Shown piece after piece: positions 35,120 to 44,498 of a stretch of 64,000 bases of DNA (the first letter of the stretch is position 1; every line of letters starts with the position of its first letter). Under the pieces are notes generated by a model, which saw nothing but the letters and a program-made list of their open reading frames with translations, was not told where the DNA came from and did not search any database. This stretch comes from Eutrophosalina sp902522775 (GTDB taxonomy: Bacteria > Bacteroidota > Bacteroidia > Flavobacteriales > Flavobacteriaceae). The position numbers and the translations under genes are program-made. The stretch covers positions 62,001 through 126,000 of the forward strand of contig CABYWQ010000003.1 in the NCBI GenBank assembly GCA_902522775.1, written 5' to 3'.

Positions 35120-36091
35120 ATGGTTGAACCAATTTTAAAAGAAAATAAAGATAGATTTGTCATCTTTCCAATTAAACACCACGATTTATGGGAGTGGTAT
35201 AAAAAATGTGAAGCAAGTTTTTGGACTGCTGAAGAGATAGATCTTCACCAGGATTTGACAGACTGGTCTACAAAATTAAATGATGATGAAAAATTTTTCA
35301 TCAAACATATCCTAGCTTTTTTCGCTGCATCTGACGGGATTGTTAATGAAAATCTTGCAGAAAACTTTGTAAATGAAGTTCAGTATTCTGAAGCAAAGTT
35401 CTTTTATGGTTTTCAAATCATGATGGAAAATATTCATTCAGAAACTTATTCATTGTTGATTGATACTTATGTCAAAGATGATGCTGAAAAAGACAAATTA
35501 TTTAATGCAATCGAAACTTTCCCAGCAATTAAAAAGAAAGCAGATTGGGCATTGAAGTGGATTGAATCTGATTCATTTGCAGAGAGATTAATCGCTTTTG
35601 CAGGCGTTGAAGGAATCTTTTTTTCGGGCGCATTTTGCTCAATTTTTTGGCTTAAGAAAAGAGGTCTTATGCCAGGCTTAACTTTCTCAAATGAGCTTAT
35701 TTCAAGAGATGAGGGAGTGCATTGTGATTATGCAGTTCATTTACATAATAACCATCTAGTAAATAAAGTTCCCAAAGAAAGAATTACACAGATTTTAACA
35801 GATGCATTAGATATCGAAAAAGAATTTATCACAGAATCACTACCAGTGAGTTTAATTGGTATGAATGCTAAGCTGATGACTCAGTATTTAGAGTTTGTTA
35901 CCGATAGACTTCTGGTTGAGCTTAATTGTGATAAAGTATATAATGCTACAAATCCTTTTGAATTTATGGACATGATTTCATTACAAGGAAAAACAAACTT
36001 TTTTGAAAAAAGAGTTTCAGAATATCAAAAAGCTGGTGTTTTAAATAATGATACAAGATCAGAAGAGATCAGCTTTGATGAAGATTTTTAA
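35120..36091 (+). CDS. nrdB: Class I ribonucleotide reductase small subunit (eukaryote-like)
   Basis: NrdB holds the diiron-tyrosyl radical that starts nucleotide reduction. 323 residues. Metal ligands by comparison with mouse R2: D41, E103, H106, E164, E198, H201; the radical tyrosine is Y110 in ENIHSETYSLL. LAFFAASDGIVNENL and ISRDEGVHCDYA are nearly the same as in animal R2 proteins, so it belongs to the eukaryote-like subclass found in Bacteroidota. It is 25 bases upstream of nrdA. A paired inverted repeat lies in its leader. Confidence 0.97.
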   Translation: MVEPILKENKDRFVIFPIKHHDLWEWYKKCEASFWTAEEIDLHQDLTDWSTKLNDDEKFFIKHILAFFAASDGIVNENLAENFVNEVQYSEAKFFYGFQIMMENIHSETYSLLIDTYVKDDAEKDKLFNAIETFPAIKKKADWALKWIESDSFAERLIAFAGVEGIFFSGAFCSIFWLKKRGLMPGLTFSNELISRDEGVHCDYAVHLHNNHLVNKVPKERITQILTDALDIEKEFITESLPVSLIGMNAKLMTQYLEFVTDRLLVELNCDKVYNATNPFEFMDMISLQGKTNFFEKRVSEYQKAGVLNNDTRSEEISFDEDF

Positions 36092-36116
36092 TAACAACAT
36101 AACAACTAATTAAATA

Positions 36117-38582
36117 ATGTTTGTAGTAAAAAGAGATGGGCACAAGGAGCCTGTCATGTTTGATAAAATAACCGCTAGAATCAGAAAACTCTGTTACGGT
36201 TTAAACCCTTTAGTGGATCCTGTCCGAGTTTCAATGAGAGTTATTGAAGGCCTATATGACGGTGTAACAACTTCCGAGCTCGACAATTTAGCTGCTGAAG
36301 TTGCAGCTACAATGACTACTAGTCACCCAGATTATACAAACTTAGCATCTAGAATTTCTGTTTCAAATCTTCACAAAAATACAAAGAAATCATTCTCAGA
36401 AACAATGGCAGATTTATATAATTATGTAAATCCACGGACGGGTAAAAAAGCCCCATTGCTTTCTGATGAAGTTTATAAGGTAATTAAAAAAAATTCGGAA
36501 AAACTCGACTCAACTATAATATATAATAGAGATTATAATTATGATTATTTCGGTTATAAAACTCTGGAAAGATCTTATTTACTAAAGTTGAATGGTGTAG
36601 TTGTTGAAAGACCCCAGCATATGCTTATGAGAGTGTCGGTAGGTATTCATTATGATGATTTAGATTCGGCTATTGAAACTTATAACTTAATGTCGAAAAA
36701 GTTCTTTACTCATGCTACACCAACATTGTTTAATTCTGGCACACCCAAACCTCAGCTTTCCTCGTGTTTTCTACTTACCATGAAAGATGACAGTATTGAT
36801 GGAATATATGATACTCTAAAGCAAACTGCAAAAATATCTCAATCAGCTGGTGGAATTGGTTTGTCTATTCACAATATTAGATCTACAGGCTCCTACATTG
36901 CAGGAACTAATGGAACCTCAAATGGAATTGTTCCAATGCTGAGAGTTTTTAACGATACTGCTCGTTATGTTGATCAAGGTGGAGGAAAAAGAAAAGGCTC
37001 TTTTGCTATTTATATCGAACCATGGCATTCTGATATTTTTGATTTTCTTGATTTAAAGAAAAATCATGGTAAAGAAGAAATGAGAGCGAGAGATTTATTT
37101 TATGCTATGTGGATTCCAGATTTGTTTATGAAAAGGGTTGAGAGCAACGGAGACTGGACGCTAATGTGCCCAAATGAATGTCCAGGATTATATGATTGTC
37201 ACAGTGAAGAGTTCGAAAAATTATATTTGAAATACGAGAGTGATGGAAAGGGTAGAAAAACAATCAAGGCTAGAGAACTTTGGGAAAAAATATTGGAATC
37301 TCAAATTGAAACTGGTACACCGTACATGCTTTATAAAGATGCTTGTAATAGAAAATCAAACCAAAAGAATTTAGGCACAATACGATCTTCAAATTTATGC
37401 ACTGAAATTTTAGAATACACTTCTAAAGATGAAATTGCTGTTTGTAATCTTGCATCCATCGCCTTGCCAATGTTTGTCAAGAAAAATTCATTTGATCATA
37501 AAGAATTATTTAATGTTACAAAAAGAGTAACAAAAAATTTAAATAAGGTAATTGACAGAAATTACTACCCTGTCAAAGAAGCAGAAAATTCAAACTTTAG
37601 ACACAGACCTATTGGACTTGGAGTCCAAGGACTGGCTGATACATTTATTAAATTACGTATGCCATTTACATCTGATGAAGCAAAGGTTTTAAATCAAGAA
37701 ATTTTTGAGACAATATATTTTGCTGCGACGACAGCTTCAATGGAAGAAGCAAAAAAAGATGGTACTTATAAATCTTACAAAGGATCTCCTGTTTCAAAAG
37801 GAGAGTTTCAACACAATATGTGGGGTGTTAAAGATGAAGAGCTAAGTGGAAGATGGGATTGGGATAAATTAAGAAACGATGTTAAAAAGAATGGAGTAAG
37901 AAATTCATTACTAGTTGCCCCAATGCCAACAGCATCAACTTCACAGATCTTAGGAAATAATGAATGTTTTGAGCCTTACACCTCTAATATTTACACTAGA
38001 AGAGTACTCTCAGGAGAATTTATTGTAGTTAACAAGCACCTATTAGAAGATCTTGTTAAGCTTGGATTATGGAATGAAGAGCTTAAACAAGAACTAATGA
38101 AAGCAAATGGTTCAATTCAGCATATTGAAAATATTCCGCAAGACATTAAGGATCTTTATAAAACTGTTTGGGAATTAAGTATGAAAGATATTATTGATAT
38201 GGCTAGACACAGAGGATATTTTATCGATCAGTCTCAGTCTCTCAACTTATTTATGGAAGGTGCAACAATGGCTAAACTAACCTCAATGCATTTTTATGCT
38301 TGGAAATCTGGTCTTAAAACAGGAATGTATTATTTAAGAACAAAATCAGCCGTTGATGCTATCAAGTTTACGATTGATAATACCAAAAAAGAAGAAGTTG
38401 TTAAGGAAAAAGTTGAAGCTGTTGCCTCAGCCCCAGCTGCTGCTGCGATTACACCACCGCCTTCAGCTGAAGAAACTGCTCAGATTCCAGTTGAACCTCT
38501 AACTCCAGAAGAGTTAAAAGAAATGATTGCTAAATCAAAAGAGGGGGATCAAGATGATGACTGTTTAATGTGTGGTTCCTAA
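36117..38582 (+). CDS. nrdA: Class I ribonucleotide reductase large subunit (eukaryote-like)
   Basis: NrdA holds the catalytic and allosteric sites. 821 residues. N-terminal ATP cone MFVVKRDGHKEPVMFDKI (activity switch), TPTLFNSGTPKPQLSSCF (first active-site cysteine), SNLCTEI (N-C-E triad), AVCNLAS (second redox cysteine) and APMPTASTSQILGNNE. The C-terminal tail ends DDCLMCGS, the thioredoxin-reducible pair, almost the same as the human subunit end. An Ala/Pro/Glu-rich linker precedes the tail. It converges on the aquaporin gene with a 4-base overlap. Confidence 0.97.
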   Translation: MFVVKRDGHKEPVMFDKITARIRKLCYGLNPLVDPVRVSMRVIEGLYDGVTTSELDNLAAEVAATMTTSHPDYTNLASRISVSNLHKNTKKSFSETMADLYNYVNPRTGKKAPLLSDEVYKVIKKNSEKLDSTIIYNRDYNYDYFGYKTLERSYLLKLNGVVVERPQHMLMRVSVGIHYDDLDSAIETYNLMSKKFFTHATPTLFNSGTPKPQLSSCFLLTMKDDSIDGIYDTLKQTAKISQSAGGIGLSIHNIRSTGSYIAGTNGTSNGIVPMLRVFNDTARYVDQGGGKRKGSFAIYIEPWHSDIFDFLDLKKNHGKEEMRARDLFYAMWIPDLFMKRVESNGDWTLMCPNECPGLYDCHSEEFEKLYLKYESDGKGRKTIKARELWEKILESQIETGTPYMLYKDACNRKSNQKNLGTIRSSNLCTEILEYTSKDEIAVCNLASIALPMFVKKNSFDHKELFNVTKRVTKNLNKVIDRNYYPVKEAENSNFRHRPIGLGVQGLADTFIKLRMPFTSDEAKVLNQEIFETIYFAATTASMEEAKKDGTYKSYKGSPVSKGEFQHNMWGVKDEELSGRWDWDKLRNDVKKNGVRNSLLVAPMPTASTSQILGNNECFEPYTSNIYTRRVLSGEFIVVNKHLLEDLVKLGLWNEELKQELMKANGSIQHIENIPQDIKDLYKTVWELSMKDIIDMARHRGYFIDQSQSLNLFMEGATMAKLTSMHFYAWKSGLKTGMYYLRTKSAVDAIKFTIDNTKKEEVVKEKVEAVASAPAAAAITPPPSAEETAQIPVEPLTPEELKEMIAKSKEGDQDDDCLMCGS

Positions 38583-39196
38583 TTTTTATTTTTTTCAAAA
38601 AATAAATTATAAATAATTATTGCTAATAATCCTCCAGCTGTAGTTACTGTTGAGTATAAATATATGTGTTGTATAGCATCGCCGTTATTTAAATAATCAA
38701 CAAAAGCAGGACCAATAAAAACAGCTGGATTAAAAACGGCTGACGAAATATTTCCAACAAAAAATATTCCTAATGAAACAGTTAATCCAATGACTATTCC
38801 ATAGTATTTATTTCCTTTTGTTTTAGGATAAATAGCAACTAAAAAAATTACCAAGATCATTAAAAAAGTAAAAAATAATTCTGACAGAATTATTAAGAAA
38901 TAAGGCTCATTTAAATTAGGTTCTAATACAAGCCTTTCAGTAAGAATTGAAATTAAAAGTGCAGCACAAATAGCACCAAAAATTTGACATACCACATATA
39001 AAAAACAAACAGAAATAGATATTGTCTTTTTTAAGTAGAAAGAGATGCTTACTGCGGGGTTATAGTGAGCCCCTGAAAATTTAGCACCTAAATAAATTAG
39101 AATAGAAAGACCTAAGCCAATAACTAAAGGATTACTAGATAATCCAATTATAAAAACTAAAAAAAAAGTTCCTAAAAATTCTATTAAGTACTTCAA
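38579..39196 (-). CDS. Aquaporin-family (MIP) channel with altered selectivity filter
   Basis: 205 residues, six membrane helices and two NPA half-helices: GAHYNPAVS (NPA 46-48) and SAVFNPAVFIGPAF (NPA 156-158). In nearly all aquaporins the second NPA is followed by the filter arginine (NPAR); here it is V159. The start is TTG at 39194-39196, giving MKYLIEFLGTFFLVF as in relatives. It may carry water, glycerol or another small solute; without the arginine the filter is wider and less polar. It is co-oriented with the phosphate transporter, 40 bases away. Confidence 0.88.
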   Translation of the reverse strand: MKYLIEFLGTFFLVFIIGLSSNPLVIGLGLSILIYLGAKFSGAHYNPAVSISFYLKKTISISVCFLYVVCQIFGAICAALLISILTERLVLEPNLNEPYFLIILSELFFTFLMILVIFLVAIYPKTKGNKYYGIVIGLTVSLGIFFVGNISSAVFNPAVFIGPAFVDYLNNGDAIQHIYLYSTVTTAGGLLAIIIYNLFFEKNKN

Positions 39197-39236
39197 TTAT
39201 AAGTTGTTAATTTTCTTTAAATTATTTTTTATCTTT

Positions 39237-41534
39237 TTAGTCTTGTTCATCAATTTGAGGAGGAGTTACTTTTTCAACATATTTATCGGAATATAACTCT
39301 AGTAATTGAACATAATGAGTTATTATTGTTTCAGTCTTTTTAAGAATTTCAAAATATAACCTTGTGTTTTTTGGACTTGAACTTTCTTCCCGCGTCCTAG
39401 CTATTTGAGATTTAATTTTACTATTTAATGATGAAATTAATACTTCTTTAATATTAAAAATTAGTTTAATATCAGAATAGTTTTTTGAATTAAAGGTTTT
39501 AATAATAAGATCAAAAAATCTCTTTAATTCATCTTCAAGTTCTTTAAGTTCACGTGTTTGATTAAAAGTTAAATTCCTATGATTATTATTAAAATGTTTG
39601 AATGTTAATTTTGATAATGATGAAATGGAACTTGTTATATTCTCAAGCTCCTCAAGTACGCTCATGTGAAATTGTGATGCTGAATTAATTGATAACTCAT
39701 CTAAATTTTTAATAAAATAAAAAACATCATTCTTTAGAACTTCTAAATCAGTATTTATTTTTTCAACAAAATTTTTACTTTCATTTAGAATGGCTAAATT
39801 TTGAGAGCTAGTTCCTTCTAGAATTTTTAAAATTAATTTGTTTGTTCGCTTTGAAAACTTTGAAATATTTTTTGAACTCTCATAAATTACACCTTTAATT
39901 GATTTACTTTCAATTATTTCAAATTTTTCTTCCTGCAATTCTTTCTGTCTTCTGCTTTTGTGCGCAAAATAATTCTTAGTTAAGATCACACTAACTATAA
40001 TGACTAACGTATAAAGTCCATATTGGCCTAAATAATAAAGAAGGGCAGCAATAAATCCAGATGCTATAAAAGCAATAAACGCTGTTAGAAGCCATCCCCC
40101 GATTACATTTATAACACCAGCAACTCTATATACTGCACTGTCACTTCCCCAAGCTTTATCAGCTAATGAAGTACCCATAGCAACCATAAATGTGACATAG
40201 GTGGTTGACAAAGGCAATTTATATGATGTTGCAATTGAAATTAAAATTGCTGCAACAACTAAATTAACTGATGCTCTGATTTCATCAAATGCAGGTCTAT
40301 TTTTCTTTAAAATTAATGTGTTTGGCTTTGGTTTTATGTATTGTTCAGAAATGAATCTTTGACTGTACTCAGGAATTATTTTTAAAATTCTTGATTGAAT
40401 ATTTGAAAAAGATTTAACTAAAAATCTAGAAATGAAATTTGGCTTAAATCTTTCGATAGTTTCTTCTTGATTTGATAAATCAATAGAGGTTTTAATTACT
40501 GATTTTGCTTTACTTGATGTCCAGAGTGTAACAATCATAATGGCACCTGCACCTAGTAATATTTCAGTTGGTGCGGCAACTTTTTCAGACAATATTTCCA
40601 TTGTATAATTATCAGGTCCTAATCCTGAATCAACCCATGCTGTAAAAGATTGATAGCCAGCAATTGGAACTCCAATAAAGTTAACTAAGTCATTTCCAGC
40701 AAAAGCCAAGGCTAGAGCAAAAGTTCCAGCACAAATGACAACAGTATAAATACTAAATTTTAGTATAGTATTTATCAAATGTGAAATAAGAATCCAAAAA
40801 ATTGAAGAAATCAAAATAATAAGTATAAGATTATTATCTAAAAAGTTTGATAATGTTTCATTTCCTAAAAGTTCAAATTCAGAAGATGAGTATGGACTGC
40901 CCTTTAATCCTTTTATTATAATAAAATAAAAAATTGAAGTTATTGCAATACCTCCAAAAAAGGATCCCAGCCATTTATTTTTATTTTGAAAATTAAAAGA
41001 CAAAATTAACCTCGAAATAAATTGGACTAGAGCACCAATAGAAAATGCTACAATAACAGAGAGAAAAATACCCAGAATTATTTGAGTAGCTTTTGTAGTA
41101 TTAATGTAGTTGGCTAAATCAATTATGTTATCATCAATATTTGAAATTTTAATTAATGAAATAATTACTGCCGCACCCAACAACTCAAATACAATTGAAA
41201 CGGTAGTTGACGTCGGAAGTCCGTATGAATTAAAAACATCTAGTAGTAAAATATCGGTAATCATGACGGCAAGAAATATTATCATGATTTCAGAGAAAAT
41301 AAACATTTCGGGGTTGAAAATCCCTTTCCTTGCAACTTCCATCATTCCACTTGAAGACACTGCCCCAAAGGCAACACCCAAGCTTGCAATTATCATTAAT
41401 GTCTTAAATGAAACTACTTTTGATCCAATTGCTGAGTTTAAAAAGTTAACAGCATCGTTACTAACACCAACCATTAAATCAGCAATTGCAAGTATTCCTA
41501 GGATTATAACTAATATTAAGTAATAGTCTTGCAT
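39237..41534 (-). CDS. Pit-type inorganic phosphate transporter with PhoU-like C-terminal domain
   Basis: 765 residues. The first about 540 form the PHO4/Pit permease with the duplicated signatures GVSNDAVNFLNSAIGSKV and FAGNDLVNFIGVPIAGYQSF, plus SYKLPLSTTYVTFMVAMG. The last about 200 residues form a soluble helical PhoU-like domain (LAILNESKNFVEKINTDLEVL). Such fusions are found in Bacteroidota, and the PhoU part probably regulates the permease. It is 31 bases downstream of a TonB receptor gene on the same strand and may be read with it from the Pho-box-like promoter at 44389-44432. Confidence 0.92.
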   Translation of the reverse strand: MQDYYLILVIILGILAIADLMVGVSNDAVNFLNSAIGSKVVSFKTLMIIASLGVAFGAVSSSGMMEVARKGIFNPEMFIFSEIMIIFLAVMITDILLLDVFNSYGLPTSTTVSIVFELLGAAVIISLIKISNIDDNIIDLANYINTTKATQIILGIFLSVIVAFSIGALVQFISRLILSFNFQNKNKWLGSFFGGIAITSIFYFIIIKGLKGSPYSSSEFELLGNETLSNFLDNNLILIILISSIFWILISHLINTILKFSIYTVVICAGTFALALAFAGNDLVNFIGVPIAGYQSFTAWVDSGLGPDNYTMEILSEKVAAPTEILLGAGAIMIVTLWTSSKAKSVIKTSIDLSNQEETIERFKPNFISRFLVKSFSNIQSRILKIIPEYSQRFISEQYIKPKPNTLILKKNRPAFDEIRASVNLVVAAILISIATSYKLPLSTTYVTFMVAMGTSLADKAWGSDSAVYRVAGVINVIGGWLLTAFIAFIASGFIAALLYYLGQYGLYTLVIIVSVILTKNYFAHKSRRQKELQEEKFEIIESKSIKGVIYESSKNISKFSKRTNKLILKILEGTSSQNLAILNESKNFVEKINTDLEVLKNDVFYFIKNLDELSINSASQFHMSVLEELENITSSISSLSKLTFKHFNNNHRNLTFNQTRELKELEDELKRFFDLIIKTFNSKNYSDIKLIFNIKEVLISSLNSKIKSQIARTREESSSPKNTRLYFEILKKTETIITHYVQLLELYSDKYVEKVTPPQIDEQD

Positions 41535-41565
41535 TAATCCTGAAAGTTATTTAATTATTTTGATT

Positions 41566-44367
41566 TTATAGATTAATAGAATATCCAATTGAAAATTTTA
41601 AACCCTGATCTCTGTAACTGTATATTCTATTTAAAGCATTATAACTCTCAGCATAACTTTCTTTTTTACTGTTTAATAAATTTTCAGCCTTAATATTTAT
41701 GGATTTTTTACTTTCTTTTCCAAAGGATTTTGAGAAAGTAAAATTTAAACTTTCAAATGGGTAAGTATAGATATCTGGACTTATACCGTTACCAACAACT
41801 TCTAAAGTTTTCCCTTGCATATTAAAATATAAACCTGCTCTTGTTCTATCATCTTTATAGTCAATACTAGCATTAATTAAATAGGGTGATTGACCTTGAA
41901 GCTGCCTTGAACCACTTAAAGTTTCTCCACTTCTTAATCCTAAAGTTCTTAAATTGTTTTCTGCCTCTCCATACTTTTGTTTGGACTCAATTATTGAAGC
42001 ATTAACATTAATACTAAAGTAATCTGAAATATTTTTTCTAGCTTCAATTTCAGCTCCATAAACTGTAGCATTACCCAGATTCCTCGGTTGAAAATTTTCT
42101 CTAGCTGATTCAAAATAACTAAGCTCAATTGGATCTTTAAAATTTTTATAAAAAGCACTAACTGCAAACATTTGATTGTTTTCTCCAAAGTTTTCAAACC
42201 TAAGATCAAGGTTATCAATGTAAGTTGGTTTCAAATCTATATTTCCTATGTAAGTAATGTTTGATAGAGGATCGAATATTTGAGCAATTGAAGCTTCTTT
42301 GAAGGAAGGTCTAGCTGTAGTTTTTGAGTATGAAAATCTTATATTAGAATTTTCAGTTACAGAAAGTATAAAGTTTGATGATGGAAATAAATCAAATGTA
42401 TCAGTAACTTTTTCACCATTAAATTCTCTGTCACCTGAACCGTCTTGTCCAGTGTAGTGTGTAAAATATTTTTCTCCTCTAAGACCTATAATTGATCTAA
42501 AGTTGGGATTCAGTTTAAACTCAAAGGAAATATAGCTTGCAAGATTATTTTGATCAGCTTCATAGCTTTTACCTCTAGAAATTAAATTAAATAATAAATC
42601 AATTGAATTACCTCCTGTATTTGTGGGTGTCCATATGTTTCCATCTTTCAAAATATTGTTAGCATCACCATTATTAAGAGTTCCCATGTTAGTAGGTACA
42701 TTAACTTGGGTTCTGTAAATATCATAATCTCTTTCCTTATAAGAGCCGAATAATCCATACTTAATTAAAGCATCATTGTTGAACATTGATATTTTATTTG
42801 TAAAATCAACCTTAGCAACATAATTAAACTCTTCTAAATCTCTCCAAATTCTTCTGGGTTTTGTATTTAAATTAATAACATATTTGCCTTCATCTGTAAT
42901 TTTAAATGAAGTAGTTCTATCATCCTTGTCTTGAATAGATGACCTTGTAGGAGATAATTTCCACTCAACCTTAAAATTTCCTTCATTTAATGAATGAGTT
43001 CCTGAAAAAAGAATATTTGTTATTGATCTCTCAGTGTATTGTAGTATGTGCTTTAAGTATACATTAAAATCAGTATCTGACCTTTCATTATCAAAAACAC
43101 CTGCAGTTGACTCACCATTTTGAATATGAAGAACATTAAACTTATACTTTGAGCTTTTTGTTTTAAAAGATAATCCACCCATTCCACTTAAAGTTGCTAT
43201 TGCTTTACCAATATCACCTGACTGAGTTACTGAAGGGTCCAATTCAAATATTGATTTATTTTCATTTCTTAGGTATTCATTGTTTTGAGCCTTTTCATAA
43301 TATTCAGATTCGTTTTTGTATGAAAGGGACCCAAACCATCCAAGTTTATTTTCAGCATTACCTACATTCTTTTGATTACCACCAGAAATTGAAAAACTAT
43401 AATCTCCAAGATTTGAATTTCTTGTCCCACCCATCTCTTTATTATACTTATTAGTTATTTCTGTTTGTAAAGGTTGATTAAATACTTCTTGAAATGAGTA
43501 GTTTTTGTGGGGGTCTACTGGAAGTTTTCTAGTTCCATCATCAAATCCGAGAAAATCTGTGCCACCACCATTGTAAGAAATAAAATCATTTTTATAATGC
43601 ATATTTGGATTAAATGATGTTCCAACTGAAATATTTAATTGTTTACTAGTTGGAAATTCTTTTGTTACTACATTAACAATACCTCCAGTAAAATCAGCTG
43701 GGTTTTCTGCAGTTGATGATTTAATTACAATTATATTATCTAAAATACTGGTTGGAAATAAATCCATTTGTACTGTATTTCTGTCAGGATCAAGCCCTGG
43801 AATGTCAATTCCATTTAAAATAGATTTTGTGTATCTGTCACCCAAGCCTCTTACAAAAACATATTTACCTCCTTCAACTGAAACGCCCGGCACTGATTTT
43901 ACAGCTGAGGCAATATCTGACGCTCCTGTACTTTTAATTCTTTGGGAAGAGAGACCGTCAACTAAACTTGCAGATTTTTTTTGAAATGCTAATACTGCTG
44001 ATTCTGTATTCTGTCTTGCACTGACTGAAACAACAACTTCTTCAAGTCCTTCAGCCATCACTTCCATAGTTACATTAATAATTGCAGGTTCAATTCCGTT
44101 AACAATAACTTCGGAAATTTCAATGGTTTTGTAGCCTAAGTAACTAAATTGTAATGTGTAAGATCCTTCTTCAAGAATAATTTCATAATTACCATCAAAA
44201 TCACTTGTTGTACCTGTTCCAGTTTCTTTAACTAAAATATTTGCAAAAGGGACCGGATCTTGAAAATCAGAGTCTATTATTGTTCCTCTGACAATACCTG
44301 ATTGTGAAAAAATATTTGAAGTAAAAAGAAAAAGAGTAAAAAAAAGATAATTTATAAGATGTCTCAT
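41566..44367 (-). CDS. TonB-dependent receptor (CarboxypepD_reg type)
   Basis: 933 residues from the ATG at 44365-44367; a TTG eight codons upstream is less likely, since the signal peptide starts at MRHLINYLFFTLFLF. A carboxypeptidase-regulatory-like domain (GTIIDSDFQDPVPFANILVK; GTTSDFDGNYEI) leads, then the plug (IASAVKSVPGVSVEG; FVRGLGDRYTKSILNG) and the barrel, ending KFSIGYSINL. No SusD partner is present. Lying between the phosphate transporter and a surface lipoprotein, with a Pho-box-like promoter, it may bring in an organophosphate or phosphate-linked ligand; this is inferred. Confidence 0.9.
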   Translation of the reverse strand: MRHLINYLFFTLFLFTSNIFSQSGIVRGTIIDSDFQDPVPFANILVKETGTGTTSDFDGNYEIILEEGSYTLQFSYLGYKTIEISEVIVNGIEPAIINVTMEVMAEGLEEVVVSVSARQNTESAVLAFQKKSASLVDGLSSQRIKSTGASDIASAVKSVPGVSVEGGKYVFVRGLGDRYTKSILNGIDIPGLDPDRNTVQMDLFPTSILDNIIVIKSSTAENPADFTGGIVNVVTKEFPTSKQLNISVGTSFNPNMHYKNDFISYNGGGTDFLGFDDGTRKLPVDPHKNYSFQEVFNQPLQTEITNKYNKEMGGTRNSNLGDYSFSISGGNQKNVGNAENKLGWFGSLSYKNESEYYEKAQNNEYLRNENKSIFELDPSVTQSGDIGKAIATLSGMGGLSFKTKSSKYKFNVLHIQNGESTAGVFDNERSDTDFNVYLKHILQYTERSITNILFSGTHSLNEGNFKVEWKLSPTRSSIQDKDDRTTSFKITDEGKYVINLNTKPRRIWRDLEEFNYVAKVDFTNKISMFNNDALIKYGLFGSYKERDYDIYRTQVNVPTNMGTLNNGDANNILKDGNIWTPTNTGGNSIDLLFNLISRGKSYEADQNNLASYISFEFKLNPNFRSIIGLRGEKYFTHYTGQDGSGDREFNGEKVTDTFDLFPSSNFILSVTENSNIRFSYSKTTARPSFKEASIAQIFDPLSNITYIGNIDLKPTYIDNLDLRFENFGENNQMFAVSAFYKNFKDPIELSYFESARENFQPRNLGNATVYGAEIEARKNISDYFSINVNASIIESKQKYGEAENNLRTLGLRSGETLSGSRQLQGQSPYLINASIDYKDDRTRAGLYFNMQGKTLEVVGNGISPDIYTYPFESLNFTFSKSFGKESKKSINIKAENLLNSKKESYAESYNALNRIYSYRDQGLKFSIGYSINL

Positions 44368-44388
44368 TTTGGTATGTTGTGATTTCCA

Positions 44389-44396
44389 CAAATATC
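44389..44396 (-). promoter_or_regulatory. Candidate -7 element for the TonB receptor gene
   Basis: The minus strand reads GATATTTG followed by TG; the same octamer with TG occurs before the lipoprotein gene. It has one mismatch to TAnnTTTG. It lies 19 bases from the nearest box hexamer (44416-44421), so the box occupies the -33 region. Confidence 0.5.
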
Positions 44397-44415
44397 AGTT
44401 ATGAAATTATAAAAT

Positions 44416-44432
44416 AAGTTAACTTAATGTTA
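44416..44432 (-). promoter_or_regulatory. Pho-box-like direct repeat upstream of the TonB receptor
   Basis: AAGTTA (44416) and ATGTTA (44427) on the plus strand start exactly 11 bases apart. Read toward the receptor gene this is TTAACAT then TTAACTT. The pair repeats, with the same two hexamers, before the lipoprotein gene (46111 and 46122). Confidence 0.5.
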
Positions 44433-44436
44433 ATAA

Positions 44437-44465
44437 AAAACCCTGCTTAAAATAAGCAGGGTTTT
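44437..44465 (-). terminator. Rho-independent terminator after the lipoprotein gene
   Basis: A 13-base stem (AAAACCCTGCTTA with TAAGCAGGGTTTT) and a 3-base loop, followed on the minus strand by a T-run. It ends the lipoprotein transcript before the TonB receptor promoter. Confidence 0.9.
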
Positions 44466-44498
44466 AAACAACTAAATCTAAGTAGAATAAAACAAAAC

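Noticed and set aside
41110..41523. Open frame of 137 codons on the plus strand inside the phosphate transporter gene
   Set aside because: It is antisense to a well-supported PHO4 domain and has no recognisable motifs.
44437..44465. Hairpin before the TonB receptor as an attenuator of that gene
   Set aside because: It lies upstream of the receptor promoter box and has a U-run on the minus strand, so it is better explained as the lipoprotein terminator.
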